Assembly (NCBI RefSeq): GCF_028290625.1
Contig: NZ_JAQGJM010000008.1
Location: 124,001-188,000 of the forward strand
DNA from: Devosia sp.
Lineage (GTDB): Bacteria; Pseudomonadota; Alphaproteobacteria; Rhizobiales; Devosiaceae
Direction of reading: 5' to 3'
DNA length: 64,000 nt
Every line of letters starts with the position of its first letter. Positions within the stretch are counted from its first letter, which is position 1. Both the position numbers and the translations under genes were made by a program. The notes beneath the pieces are model-generated. The model had not been told where the DNA came from. It saw only the letters and a program-made list of their open reading frames with translations, and made no database searches. Positions 44,969 to 53,719 of this stretch are shown in pieces.

Positions 44969-45991
44969 ATGGGTGCCAAACGGCTGTCGGGACGACAACG
45001 GGGAGTGACGCTGGCCGACGTGGCGCTGCTGGCGCAGGTCAGCGAAATCACCGTGTCGCGCATCCTGCGCAATCATGGGCCGATCGGCGCGGACACGCGC
45101 GAGCGGGTGATGGCAGCCGTGCGTGAGACGGGCTACGTGCCCAACCGGCTGGCGGGCGGGTTGGCGTCGTCGGGCTCCAAGCTGGTCGGCGTCATCGTGC
45201 CGTCGCTGACCAATATCGTCTTCCCCGAAGTGCTGGGCGGTATTCGTTCGGCGCTGCAGGGCACCGGCTTTCAGGCCGTCATCGCAGTCAGCGATTATGA
45301 TCTCGCGACTGAGCAGGAACTCATCGCCTCGCTGCTGGCCTGGAAGCCCGAGGCAATGGTGATCGCGGGGCTGGACCATACCGACATCGCGCGTGCAATG
45401 CTGGTGGGCAGCGGCGTGCGCATCGCCGAGGTGATGGAAATCGACAGCCAGCCCATCGACTTGGCCGTGGGCCTTTCGCATCGGCAGGCGGGGTTCGATA
45501 CGGGGCAATACTTGTTGGGCCGGGGCTATCGTCGGTTCGGCTATGTGGGCCACGATTGGACGAGCGACCACCGCGCTAAGCTGCGCTATGACGGGCTGGT
45601 CGCTGCCCTTGCGGAGGCCAAGGTGGAGCTGCTGGAAACTTGCCGTTTCGACGGGCCGAGTTCGATCGGCGCCGGCCGCGGTATGCTGGCGCAAATCCTG
45701 ACGCAAAAGCGCGACCTCGACGTGGTGGTGTTTTCCAATGACGACATGGCGACCGGCGGGGTGTTCCACTGCCTGGGCGCGGGCATTCGGCCGAAGCAGG
45801 ATTTGGCGTTGTTCGGGTTCAATGGGCTCGATGTCGGCCAGGCGCTGCCGACGCCGCTATCCACCGTGCGCTCCAACCGTTTCCTGATCGGCAAGACGGC
45901 GATCGAGAAGCTGCTGGGACAGCGCCAGCGGCCGGAAATGCCTGAAATCATCGACACCGGCTATGAGATCATTGCGGGCGCGACCGCCTGA
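44969..45991 (+). CDS. LacI-family regulator of the tetronate cluster
   Basis: A 340-aa LacI-type regulator. The HTH is at about residues 13-35 (VTLADVALLAQVSEITVSRI), followed by the hinge and effector domain (LVGVIVPSLTNIVFPEVLGG). It resembles the GntR subgroup of LacI proteins that sense sugar acids. It is the first gene of a plus-strand unit with otnK, otnC and a dehydrogenase, and divergent from ltnD. The otnK start is 18 bases after its stop, so it is likely co-transcribed with its targets. Inducer: a tetronate or related acid, inferred from neighbours. Confidence 0.88.
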   Translation: MGAKRLSGRQRGVTLADVALLAQVSEITVSRILRNHGPIGADTRERVMAAVRETGYVPNRLAGGLASSGSKLVGVIVPSLTNIVFPEVLGGIRSALQGTGFQAVIAVSDYDLATEQELIASLLAWKPEAMVIAGLDHTDIARAMLVGSGVRIAEVMEIDSQPIDLAVGLSHRQAGFDTGQYLLGRGYRRFGYVGHDWTSDHRAKLRYDGLVAALAEAKVELLETCRFDGPSSIGAGRGMLAQILTQKRDLDVVVFSNDDMATGGVFHCLGAGIRPKQDLALFGFNGLDVGQALPTPLSTVRSNRFLIGKTAIEKLLGQRQRPEMPEIIDTGYEIIAGATA

Positions 45992-46009
45992 CTATTCGAG
46001 GATTTTTGG

Positions 46010-47278
46010 ATGCTGCTTGGAGCTATCGCGGACGACCTGACCGGGGCCACCGACCTGGCGCTGATGCTGGCGCGTAACGGCATGAAGACCGTGCAATATA
46101 TCGGCGTGCCGCCGGAGGGGACGGATTTCGGCGATGCGGAGGCGGTGGTGGTGGCGCTGAAATCGCGCACCATTCCGGCGGACGAGGCCGTGGCGCTGTC
46201 GCTGGCGTCCGCGCGGGCGCTGCTGGCAGGCGGGACGGAGCAGGTCATCTTCAAATATTGCTCGACCTTCGACTCTACCGACGCGGGCAATATCGGCCCG
46301 GTCGCCGAGGCACTGCTCGAGCTGCTCGATGCGCCCATCGCCATTGCCTGCTCCGCCTTCCCGGCGGCGGGGCGGTCGATTTACATGGGGCACCTGTTCG
46401 TCGGGCAGGTTCTGTTGTCAGACTCGCCGATGAAGGATCATCCGCTGACCCCGATGCATGACGCCAATCTGGTGCGGGTGCTGCAGAGGCAAGCAAAGGG
46501 CAAGGTCGGCCTGATCCCGCTGTCTGTGATCGAGCAGGGCGCCGACGCCGTGCGCGCCGCGGTTGATGCGGCGCAGAAATCGGGGCATCGCTTGATGATT
46601 GCCGATGCGGTGCGGGACCAGGATTTGCGGGTGCTGGGCGCGGCGCTCGCCGATGCGCGGCTGATCACCGGCGGCTCGGGCATTGCCATGGGGCTGCCGG
46701 ACAATTTCCGGCGTCAGGGCCGCATAGGCACGACGCCGCTGCCGTCACGGATGCAGGCGCCCAAGGGCCGTTCGGTGATCCTGGCCGGATCATGTTCGGC
46801 GGCGACGCGCGGGCAGGTCGCCACTGCCATCGCGGCGGGGAGCCCGGCCTTGCGGATCGTGCCGCTTGAAGTGGCATCGGGTGCGCAGACCGCAGCGTCC
46901 ATCGCCGAGTGGGTTATCGCCAATGCGGGGGTAAGACCGCCATTGATTTATTCCAGCGACGCTCCCGAGGCGGTCAAGGCCGTGCAGGAGCAACTCGGTC
47001 GGGAACGCGCGGGCACGCTGGTGGAGCATTTGTTGGCCGAGGTCAGCATTATGCTGCGCGATGCGGGGTTTTCGCGCTTCATCGTCGCCGGGGGTGAAAC
47101 CTCCGGCGCGGTGGTGGAAGCCCTCGGCACGCGGGCCTTGCAGATTGGGCCGGAAATCGCGCCCGGCGTGCCCTGGACGCGTAGCATCGGCGCACCCGAT
47201 CTGGCTCTTGCGCTCAAATCGGGTAACTTTGGTGCGCCCGATTTCTTCGTGACCGCATGGGATATGCTCGATGACTGA
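46010..47278 (+). CDS. otnK: 3-oxo-tetronate kinase (DUF1537 family)
   Basis: Four-carbon acid sugar kinase of 422 aa. The N-terminal substrate domain starts GAIADDLTGATDLALMLARN, the defining DUF1537 motif, and includes FKYCSTFDSTDAGNIG. The C-terminal nucleotide-binding domain has LAGSCSAATRGQV, IVAGGETSGAVV and VPWTRSIG. OtnK phosphorylates 3-oxo-tetronate to the 4-phosphate, which OtnC then decarboxylates. The otnC start overlaps its stop by 8 bases. The adjacent LtnD and OtnC homologues make the 3-oxo-tetronate role more likely than other DUF1537 kinase activities. Confidence 0.88.
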   Translation: MLLGAIADDLTGATDLALMLARNGMKTVQYIGVPPEGTDFGDAEAVVVALKSRTIPADEAVALSLASARALLAGGTEQVIFKYCSTFDSTDAGNIGPVAEALLELLDAPIAIACSAFPAAGRSIYMGHLFVGQVLLSDSPMKDHPLTPMHDANLVRVLQRQAKGKVGLIPLSVIEQGADAVRAAVDAAQKSGHRLMIADAVRDQDLRVLGAALADARLITGGSGIAMGLPDNFRRQGRIGTTPLPSRMQAPKGRSVILAGSCSAATRGQVATAIAAGSPALRIVPLEVASGAQTAASIAEWVIANAGVRPPLIYSSDAPEAVKAVQEQLGRERAGTLVEHLLAEVSIMLRDAGFSRFIVAGGETSGAVVEALGTRALQIGPEIAPGVPWTRSIGAPDLALALKSGNFGAPDFFVTAWDMLDD

Positions 47279-47927
47279 CTCCATCCGCCACGCGGAAAAC
47301 CTGGCCCGTGACGAGATCGCCAAGGTGGGAAAGTCGCTGTTCGACCGGGGGCTGACCTTTGGTTCGACCGGCAATATCAGCGTAAAACTGGCCGATGGCG
47401 GCTGGCTGATGACGCCGACCAATGCATCGCTGGGCAATCTCGACCCGGCGCAACTCTCGCGCTTTGACGCAGAAGGCCAGCATATCGGCGGCGGCCAGCC
47501 GACCAAGGAGGCAGTGCTGCATCTGGCCATGTATGGCGAGCGCGCCGATGCGGGCGCGGTAGTGCATTTGCACTCGACCCATTCGGTGGCGGTCAGCGTG
47601 ATCGAGGGGCTCGATCCGGCCGATTTGTTGCCGCCGTTGACGGCCTACTATGTGATGCGGGTCGGGCGGTTGCCGCTGGTGCCGTATCTGCCGCCGGGCG
47701 ATCCGAGCCTGGCGCGCGCGGTGGGCAAGCTGGCGGGGGCGCATCATGCGGTGCTGCTGGCCAATCACGGGCCGGTGGTGGCGGGCACGACGCTGGCCAA
47801 TGCGCAATATGCCACCGAGGAGTTGGAGGAGACGGCCAAGCTGTTCCTCATGCTGCGCGGCATGCCGATCAAGCCGCTGACGCCGGAACAGGCTGACGAA
47901 TTGCGGCAACGCTACAATCTCAAATAG
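47271..47927 (+). CDS. otnC: 3-oxo-tetronate 4-phosphate decarboxylase (class II aldolase family)
   Basis: Zinc-dependent class II aldolase/adducin-family protein of 218 aa. Key segments: GLTFGSTGNISVKL near residue 30, PTKEAVLHLAMY with the catalytic Glu near 84, HLHSTHSVAVS giving two metal-ligand His residues near 100, and LLANHGPVVAG with the third His near 160. OtnC removes CO2 from 3-oxo-tetronate 4-phosphate to give dihydroxyacetone phosphate. The 8-base overlap with otnK suggests translational coupling. Fuculose-phosphate aldolase is the structural relative, but the DUF1537 partner supports OtnC. Confidence 0.86.
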   Translation: MTDSIRHAENLARDEIAKVGKSLFDRGLTFGSTGNISVKLADGGWLMTPTNASLGNLDPAQLSRFDAEGQHIGGGQPTKEAVLHLAMYGERADAGAVVHLHSTHSVAVSVIEGLDPADLLPPLTAYYVMRVGRLPLVPYLPPGDPSLARAVGKLAGAHHAVLLANHGPVVAGTTLANAQYATEELEETAKLFLMLRGMPIKPLTPEQADELRQRYNLK

Positions 47928-47958
47928 GCGACGAAGTCGCTGCTTACGGAGGATTTCT

Positions 47959-48861
47959 ATGTTTGACGCACGCGAAACCATCGGCTTTATCGGCCTTGGC
48001 ATGATGGGCCATGGCATTGCCAAGAATATCGTCGAGAAGGGCTATAAGCTGACCGCCATGGCGCATCGCAATCGTGTCCCGCTCGATGATCTGATCACGC
48101 GTGGCGCGACTGAGGCCGGCTCGGTAGCCGACTTGGCCAAGGCGTCGACCGTCGTGTTCCTCTGCGTCACCGGCTCGACTGAAGTCGAGGCATTGATGCG
48201 TGAGCCCGATGGGCTTGCAGCCAATCTCAAGCCCGGCTCGATCGTGGTGGATTGCTCCAGTTCCGATCCGACCTCGACCGTCGTGATTGCTGCCCAGCTC
48301 AAGGCCTCTGGCATTGATTATGCCGATGCACCTCTGAGCCGTACGCCCAAGGAGGCCTGGGAGGGCACGCTGGATACGATGGTGGGTGCGGAGGACGCGG
48401 TGTTCGCGCGGCTACAGCCAATCCTGGCGACTTGGGCTGGCAAGATCGTGCATATCGGCGGGATCGGCGATGGGCACCGGATGAAGCTTTTGAACAATTT
48501 CATCTCGCTGGGCTATGGGGCGATTTACGCCGAGGCGCTGGCGCTGGCGGACCGGGTGGGGATTTCGGCGGAGCGGTTTGACTCTGTCATTCGCGGTGGG
48601 CGGATGGATTGCGGGTTCTACCAGACGTTCATGAAGTTCACACTGGAGGGCGACCGCGAAGCGCACAAGTTCAGCTTGGCCAATGCATTCAAGGATTTGC
48701 GCTATCTGGAATCGATGGCTAACGGGGCGGGGCTGGTGAACAGCGTGGGCAATGCGGTGAAGAATTCTTACGGCGTGGCGATCGCGGCTGGTGGAGCGGC
48801 GGACTATGTGCCGATGTTGCCGGGGTATATCGATCAGCTCAATGGGGGCGGGATGGAGTAA
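47959..48861 (+). CDS. Second beta-hydroxyacid dehydrogenase of the tetronate cluster
   Basis: NAD(P)-dependent enzyme of 300 aa in the 3-hydroxyisobutyrate dehydrogenase family. The Rossmann motif FIGLGMMGHGIAKN is near residues 10-23, the substrate loop DAPLSRTPKEAWEG near 120 (the usual SGG is replaced by SRT), and the catalytic Lys in RMKLLNNFISLG near 172. It is last in the LacI/otnK/otnC unit. The altered substrate loop suggests a different acid from the LtnD-like protein at 43917. A perfect 11-bp stem-loop follows at 48867-48892. Confidence 0.85.
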   Translation: MFDARETIGFIGLGMMGHGIAKNIVEKGYKLTAMAHRNRVPLDDLITRGATEAGSVADLAKASTVVFLCVTGSTEVEALMREPDGLAANLKPGSIVVDCSSSDPTSTVVIAAQLKASGIDYADAPLSRTPKEAWEGTLDTMVGAEDAVFARLQPILATWAGKIVHIGGIGDGHRMKLLNNFISLGYGAIYAEALALADRVGISAERFDSVIRGGRMDCGFYQTFMKFTLEGDREAHKFSLANAFKDLRYLESMANGAGLVNSVGNAVKNSYGVAIAAGGAADYVPMLPGYIDQLNGGGME

Positions 48862-48866
48862 AGCCA

Positions 48867-48892
48867 GAGCGGAGCTCGCGAGAGCTCCGCTC
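48867..48892. terminator. Convergent stem-loop after tetronate operon
   Basis: An 11-bp perfect stem (GAGCGGAGCTC at 48867-48877 and complement at 48882-48892) with a 4-nt loop, between two converging genes. There is no T tract on either side, so termination efficiency is uncertain. Confidence 0.6.
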
Positions 48893-48901
48893 CTGATCCT
48901 G

Positions 48902-49900
48902 TCACTCCGAAGAGCGCAACTGCCGGACCCGTTCGAAGGCCACGGCGATGATGATGCACCCGCCGATGAAGGCGCCTTGCCAGAAGGCATTGATGCCCAA
49001 AAGGCCCAGGCTGTTGCGGATGATTTCGATCAGTGCAGCGCCGATCAGGGCGCCAATGGCGGTGCCGACGCCGCCGACGAGGCTGGCGCCGCCGATGACG
49101 GCGGCGGCGATGACCTGTAGTTCCATGCCGGTGCCGATATTGGTTGTGACGGCACCCAGCCAGCCGGTCTGGATGATGCCCGCAATGCCGGCCGACAGCG
49201 CCGATATCATATAGACGGCGACCTTGATGGGCCGGACGGGGACGCCAGTCAGCGTTGCGGCCTGTTCATTGCCGCCGATGGCGTAGAGATGGCGGCCGAA
49301 CTTGGTCCAGCGCAGGATGAAGCCGACGATGATCGCCAGCGCGATCATGTACAGAACCGGATTGGCGATGCCGAACAGCCAGGCGCCGCCGCCCAGGTCG
49401 AGCAGGCGCGCGTGATCGGGGCCAAATTCGAACACCACGGTATTGTTGGATGCCACCATGGCCAGGCTTCGCGCGATCGACAGCATGCCCAGCGTGACCA
49501 CGAAGGGTGGAAACCCCAGATAAGCGATCAGCACCCCGTTGAAGGCGCCCACCGCCAACGACGTGACGATGGCCACGGCGATGCCGATTTCCAAGCCATA
49601 TCCGGCATGCATGGTGATCGCCAGCATCATCGAGGAGAGGCACAACACCGAGCCGACCGACAGGTCGATGCCGCCGATGATGATCACCATGGTCATGCCC
49701 AGCGCGATGATGGCGGTGAAGGTGACGTTGCGGGTAATGTTGAAGATGTTCTTGGAGGTGGCAAACGAGTCCGTTGCGAATGACAGGAATATGCAGGCTG
49801 CCAGGATGGCGACGAACACCCAGAACACCTGGCTGCGCAGCATCAGGGCCAGAGGCGTGTGGGTTTTTTGCGCGATGGTCTGATCGAGTGTGATTGTCAT
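48902..49900 (-). CDS. ABC sugar transporter permease (RbsC/FrcC-like)
   Basis: Inner-membrane permease of 332 aa from the ribose/fructose-type importer family. It has about nine helices. Family segments: GMTMVIIIGGIDLSVGSV near residue 68, GFPPFVVTLGMLSIARSLAM near 128, and LIGAALIEIIRNSLGLLGI near 286. It works as a dimer with the ATPase encoded 4 bases upstream on the same strand. The binding-protein gene is divergent (50919), which differs from the usual frcBCA order. Confidence 0.92.
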   Translation of the reverse strand: MTITLDQTIAQKTHTPLALMLRSQVFWVFVAILAACIFLSFATDSFATSKNIFNITRNVTFTAIIALGMTMVIIIGGIDLSVGSVLCLSSMMLAITMHAGYGLEIGIAVAIVTSLAVGAFNGVLIAYLGFPPFVVTLGMLSIARSLAMVASNNTVVFEFGPDHARLLDLGGGAWLFGIANPVLYMIALAIIVGFILRWTKFGRHLYAIGGNEQAATLTGVPVRPIKVAVYMISALSAGIAGIIQTGWLGAVTTNIGTGMELQVIAAAVIGGASLVGGVGTAIGALIGAALIEIIRNSLGLLGINAFWQGAFIGGCIIIAVAFERVRQLRSSE

Positions 49901-49904
49901 GTGC

Positions 49905-50651
49905 CTAAACCCGTTCGATTGCGCCAGTGATGAGGCCGGTGACCTCTTCGGGTGAGCTCTCAGCGATCCTGCGGTCCGCCACCATACGCCCGCGCCGCAG
50001 CACGATGACCCGGTCGGCCACGTCGAACACGTCGGGCATGCGGTGGCTGATCAGCACAACGGTCACGCCCTGGTCGCGCAGCCGGCGGATCAGGTTGAGA
50101 ACCTCGGCCACCTGGCGCACCGAGATTGCGGCTGTGGGCTCGTCCATCAGCACGACCTTGGCGTCAGAGAGCCTGGTGCGGGCGATGGCGACGGCCTGGC
50201 GCTGGCCGCCGGACATGCTCTTGATCAGGTCGCGCGGCCTTGTCTCAGATTTCAATTCGGCAAAGATTTCGCCGGCGCGCTTGTACATGCGGGCATAATC
50301 GAGCACCCGCAGGGGGCCGAACCAGCGATGCACTTCGCGGCCCAGAAATACGTTGGCGGCGGCCGTCAGGTTGTTGCACAGCGCCAGGTCCTGGTGGACG
50401 ATTTCGATGCCATGGCGGCGGGCGTCGACCGGACGATGCAGCGACAAAGGTTGCCCGTCCATGCGCATGGTGCCTTCGCTCGGCGGAAAATTGCCGGCGA
50501 TCATTTTGACCAGCGTCGACTTGCCGGCGCCATTGTCGCCCATCAGCCCCACCACTTCGCCCGCTTCCAGCGAAAACGACACGTCGTTGACCGCCTGGAT
50601 GGCGCCGAAATGTTTGGAGATGTTCGCCAATTCCAGTATCGCCACTCTCAA
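49905..50651 (-). CDS. ABC sugar transporter ATP-binding protein, single-domain (FrcA-like)
   Basis: ATPase of 248 aa with one nucleotide-binding domain: Walker A GDNGAGKS near 38, signature MSGGQRQAVAIAR near 146, Walker B VVLMDEPTAA near 168, and switch His in LISHRMPDV near 202. RbsA-type partners of RbsC permeases normally have two such domains in about 500 aa; FrcA-type proteins have one, as here. The start used gives MRVAILELANIS; an ATG is not needed upstream. It lies directly before the permease gene. The divergent region to the binding protein is 267 bases. Confidence 0.9.
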   Translation of the reverse strand: MRVAILELANISKHFGAIQAVNDVSFSLEAGEVVGLMGDNGAGKSTLVKMIAGNFPPSEGTMRMDGQPLSLHRPVDARRHGIEIVHQDLALCNNLTAAANVFLGREVHRWFGPLRVLDYARMYKRAGEIFAELKSETRPRDLIKSMSGGQRQAVAIARTRLSDAKVVLMDEPTAAISVRQVAEVLNLIRRLRDQGVTVVLISHRMPDVFDVADRVIVLRRGRMVADRRIAESSPEEVTGLITGAIERV

Positions 50652-50918
50652 GTCCCTCTGCGCGCACGATACCGGCCCCGCTCAAGATGGCGGGTTTGGC
50701 AGGCGACTAAGCTATCCGGCTTCTCCTCCCAGGATGAAGACGTCGCCCAGCTTATGCAAATGGGCGAGCAGGCGTCAACTTAACGCTTGAAAAATAAACC
50801 TATTGTTCCGTTGACGGCGATAGCGGGGCGATATTAGCTGTGCGCCGGAGACCGAGGAGGCCGTAGTATCGAATAGTTTCGAGCTGCGGACGGTTTCTGC
50901 AAATCATCGGGAGGAAAC

Positions 50919-51911
50919 ATGAAAAAGATCGTTCTATTTGTGGCCGTGGCCGCGCTCGCCTTGAGCGGAAGCCAGGCCTTTGCTGCCAAGAAGCAACTGG
51001 TTATCGTGGTCAAGGGCCTCGACAACCCGTTCTTCGAAGCCATCCACCAGGGCTGCCTGAAGTGGAATTCCGAAAACGCCGACAGCGAATACGAATGCTT
51101 CTACACGGGCCCCGCATCCACTTCGGATGAAGCCGGCGAAGCGCAGATCCTGCAGGACATTCTGAGCAAGCCTGATACGGCGGCCGTCGCCATCTCGCCC
51201 TCGAACGCCCCGTTGATCGCCAACACGCTCAAGAGCGCCGCACCGACCATTCCGGTGATGACGCTGGACGCCGACCTGACCAAGGCTGATGTCGCCTTGC
51301 GCAAGACCTATCTGGGCACCGACAACTATCTGATGGGCCAGAAGATCGGTGAATACATCAAGGCTGCCAAGCCAGATGGCGGCACCATCTGCACTATCGA
51401 AGGCAATGCCGCTGCCGACAATATCCTGCAGCGTGCGCAGGGCATGCGCGACGCCCTGACTGGCCAGAAGGGCCTGGCGGCTCTGGCTGGCGAAGGCGGC
51501 TGGACCGAAGTTGCCGGTTGCCCGGTGTTCACCAATGACGATGGCGCCAAGGGCGTTCAGGCCATGAGTGATATCCTGGCCGCCAATCCCGAGCTCGATG
51601 CGTTCGGCATCATGGGCGGCTGGCCGCTGTTTGGGGCTCCGCAGCCCTATCGCGACCTGTTCAAGCCCCTGGCTGACCGCATTGCCAGCAACGACTTCGC
51701 CATCGGCGCTGCCGATACGATCGGCGACGAGGTTGCCATCGCCAAGGAAGGTCTCGTGACGGCCCTGGTCGGCCAGCGTCCGTTCGAAATGGGCTACAAG
51801 GCTCCATCTGTCATGATCGACCTGATCGAAGGTAAGCCAGTTGCAGACCCAGTATTCACCGGCCTTGATGAATGCACCAAGGACACCACGGATACCTGCA
51901 TCCAGAAGTAA
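50919..51911 (+). CDS. ABC sugar transporter, substrate-binding protein (RbsB-like)
   Basis: Periplasmic binding protein of 330 aa, type I fold. A Sec signal peptide covers residues 1-22 (ending QAFA before AKKQL). The first strand VIVVKGLDNPFFEAIHQGC and the NAPLIANTL and DNYLMGQKIGEYI segments are typical of pentose/hexose binders. Two C-terminal Cys residues (DECTKDTTDTC) could form a disulfide. ATG 50919 has GGGAGGAA upstream. It is divergent from its presumed ATPase and permease and ends in its own terminator at 51942-51970. Its proximity to the tetronate genes hints at a sugar-acid or polyol ligand; unproven. Confidence 0.9.
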   Translation: MKKIVLFVAVAALALSGSQAFAAKKQLVIVVKGLDNPFFEAIHQGCLKWNSENADSEYECFYTGPASTSDEAGEAQILQDILSKPDTAAVAISPSNAPLIANTLKSAAPTIPVMTLDADLTKADVALRKTYLGTDNYLMGQKIGEYIKAAKPDGGTICTIEGNAAADNILQRAQGMRDALTGQKGLAALAGEGGWTEVAGCPVFTNDDGAKGVQAMSDILAANPELDAFGIMGGWPLFGAPQPYRDLFKPLADRIASNDFAIGAADTIGDEVAIAKEGLVTALVGQRPFEMGYKAPSVMIDLIEGKPVADPVFTGLDECTKDTTDTCIQK

Positions 51912-51941
51912 GGCATTTGCCTGATCTCTGTTGGAGTTATG

Positions 51942-51970
51942 TCAGGGCGCGCCACCATGGTGCGCCCTGA
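51942..51970 (+). terminator. Intrinsic terminator after RbsB-like gene
   Basis: TCAGGGCGC (51942-51950) and GCGCCCTGA (51962-51970) form a perfect 9-bp stem with an 11-nt loop, followed by TTTCG. It lies 30 bases after the binding-protein stop and well before xdhC. Confidence 0.78.
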
Positions 51971-52082
51971 TTTCGTTGGCGGGGGTGGCATCCATCCTAC
52001 TGATGGAAATCGAATATTGATCATTGGCAAATGGCAGGTCGCCGATCTTTCCAACTGTGGCCGCTCGGCTTACCAATTGGGG

Positions 52083-53138
52083 ATGTCCGATATCCTGACC
52101 CAGCGCGAAACTGCTCCGGCGGGCCGTCACAGTGGAGCCAGTCTCGAGACCCTGCGGCGGGAGGCCGAAATCGGCGGGCCCTATGACGTGGGGCTCGATC
52201 CGGACGATCCGGCCTCGGTGTTTCAATTGCTCGAGATGGGGCGGGCGCAGGGCATTGACGGCGCGCTGCTGACGATCGTCGAAATATCGGGCGGGGCGCC
52301 GCGGGCGCTCGGGGCACAGATGGCGGTATTGGCCGATGGCCGCTATTGCGGCTATGTGTCGGGCGGTTGCGTCGAGGCGGCGGTGGCGGGCGAGGCGATC
52401 CGGGCTATCGGGGCCGACAAGGACGAGGTGCTGCGCTTCGGCACCGGCTCGCCGTTTCTCGATATCAAGCTGCCCTGTGGGGGCAGCATCGACGTGCATG
52501 TGCATGTGCGGCCCAAGGCCGAACTGGTTGATCTGGCGCTGTCGTCGCTGGCTGCGCGCACGCCGTTTTCGGTGGCGTTCAATCCGACGGCCGGCGCGGC
52601 GCATTATCGTGAAGGGTCCGGCAATCGCGACCGCAGCGAGTGGCAGGGTTTTGACTTCGTGCGGCATTATCATCCGCTGACCAAGCTGATCCTGATCGGG
52701 GAGGGGCCAGAACTGGTGGCCGTGGCGCGGCTGGGCCGTGCGGCGGGACTGCCAGTGTGCGCTTATATGACCGCCGATGCGGGCTCGGCTGCAGCGGTGC
52801 AGTTGGGGGCCGAGGTGACGGTGCTCAATGGCGCCACCATGCCGGCGCTGCCGGTCGATCCCTATACGGCGGTCATTTTCCTGCTGCATGACCGCTTCAA
52901 GGAAAGCCGGCTGATGGAGGCGGCGCTGAGCTATGACCCATTCTATATCGGCGCGCTGGGGAGCCGGCGCACCCATGCGGCGCGGGTGACGCGATTGCAT
53001 TCGGCGGGTGTTGCCGATGAGCGGATCGAGCGCCTGCACGGGCCGATCGGGTTTTTCGGGCCGACCCGCACGTCGTCGTCGCTGGCGCTGTCGGTGCTGG
53101 CGGAAATCACCGATGCACGCATGCGGCTGGACGGCTAG
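52083..53138 (+). CDS. xdhC: XdhC-family molybdenum cofactor insertion/sulfuration chaperone
   Basis: Accessory protein of 351 aa for xanthine-oxidase-family molybdoenzymes; XdhC binds the molybdenum cofactor and helps its sulfuration and insertion. The N-terminal CoxI/XdhC domain contains ALLTIVEISGGAPRALGAQM and YCGYVSGGCVEAAV (with the conserved Cys). The C-terminal Rossmann-like domain has LILIGEGPELVAVARLGRAA and the ending YIGALGSRRTHAARVTRL, then GPIGFFGPTRTSSSLALSVL. The start is ATG 52083; the upstream frame to 51939 covers the terminator. It is coupled to mocA and presumably serves the Mo-hydroxylase at 58055. Confidence 0.88.
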   Translation: MSDILTQRETAPAGRHSGASLETLRREAEIGGPYDVGLDPDDPASVFQLLEMGRAQGIDGALLTIVEISGGAPRALGAQMAVLADGRYCGYVSGGCVEAAVAGEAIRAIGADKDEVLRFGTGSPFLDIKLPCGGSIDVHVHVRPKAELVDLALSSLAARTPFSVAFNPTAGAAHYREGSGNRDRSEWQGFDFVRHYHPLTKLILIGEGPELVAVARLGRAAGLPVCAYMTADAGSAAAVQLGAEVTVLNGATMPALPVDPYTAVIFLLHDRFKESRLMEAALSYDPFYIGALGSRRTHAARVTRLHSAGVADERIERLHGPIGFFGPTRTSSSLALSVLAEITDARMRLDG

Positions 53139-53719
53139 TGGCCGAACTGGGCGGCACGGCGCTGCTGGTGCTCGCTGCCGGCCTGTCGCAGCGGTTTGGC
53201 GAGGGCAGCAAGCTGATGGCGCCGCTGCGGGGCAAGCCGCTGGGGCTACATATCGCGGATACCGTGGCTGGGGCGGGGTTTGCGCGCAAGCTGGTGATGT
53301 GCCGGCAGGGCGATGCGGTTTTGCAGGCGGCGTTCGCGGGCAGGGGCTTTGAGGTCGTGGTCAATCCCGATAGCGGGCGGGGGCAGGCGTCGTCGCTGGC
53401 GCTGGGGGTGAGGGCGTTGGCGCGGCGGAACCCGAAGGCGATTTTGGTGTGTCTGGCTGATATGCCGTTTGTGACTATGGGGCACTTGGAGACGGTTGCC
53501 GGGGCGCTTGGCAATGACATGAACGTCGTTGCGTCGCGTTTGCCAGCCGGGCAACCCAGTCCGCCGGCGGCTTTTGCGCGGGTGCATTTTGATGCGCTCA
53601 CGCGGCTGGAGGGGGATAAGGGTGCAAGGTCGCTGCTGGCCAGCGCTTGTCTGATCGACGCACCGGCCGAAGTGCTGGCCGATTTCGACACGCCGGGGGA
53701 TTTTGCCAATCTGGGCTAG
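53138..53719 (+). CDS. mocA: Molybdenum cofactor cytidylyltransferase-like (MocA)
   Basis: Nucleotidyltransferase of 193 aa, GT-A fold. The nucleotide-binding loop VLAAGLSQRFGEGSKLMAPL is at residues 11-30 and the metal-binding CLADMPFVT near 105. MocA attaches CMP to molybdopterin to form the cytosine dinucleotide cofactor used by bacterial xanthine-oxidase-family enzymes. The GTG start at 53138 shares its first base with the xdhC stop, indicating translational coupling. Its 3' end overlaps the convergent soxA gene by 4 bases. Confidence 0.88.
   Translation: MAELGGTALLVLAAGLSQRFGEGSKLMAPLRGKPLGLHIADTVAGAGFARKLVMCRQGDAVLQAAFAGRGFEVVVNPDSGRGQASSLALGVRALARRNPKAILVCLADMPFVTMGHLETVAGALGNDMNVVASRLPAGQPSPPAAFARVHFDALTRLEGDKGARSLLASACLIDAPAEVLADFDTPGDFANLG

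Noticed and set aside
50775..50790. TCAACTTAACGCTTGA dyad upstream of the RbsB-like gene
   Set aside because: Only the outer four bases and part of the centre are symmetric; not better than expected in a 267-base region.
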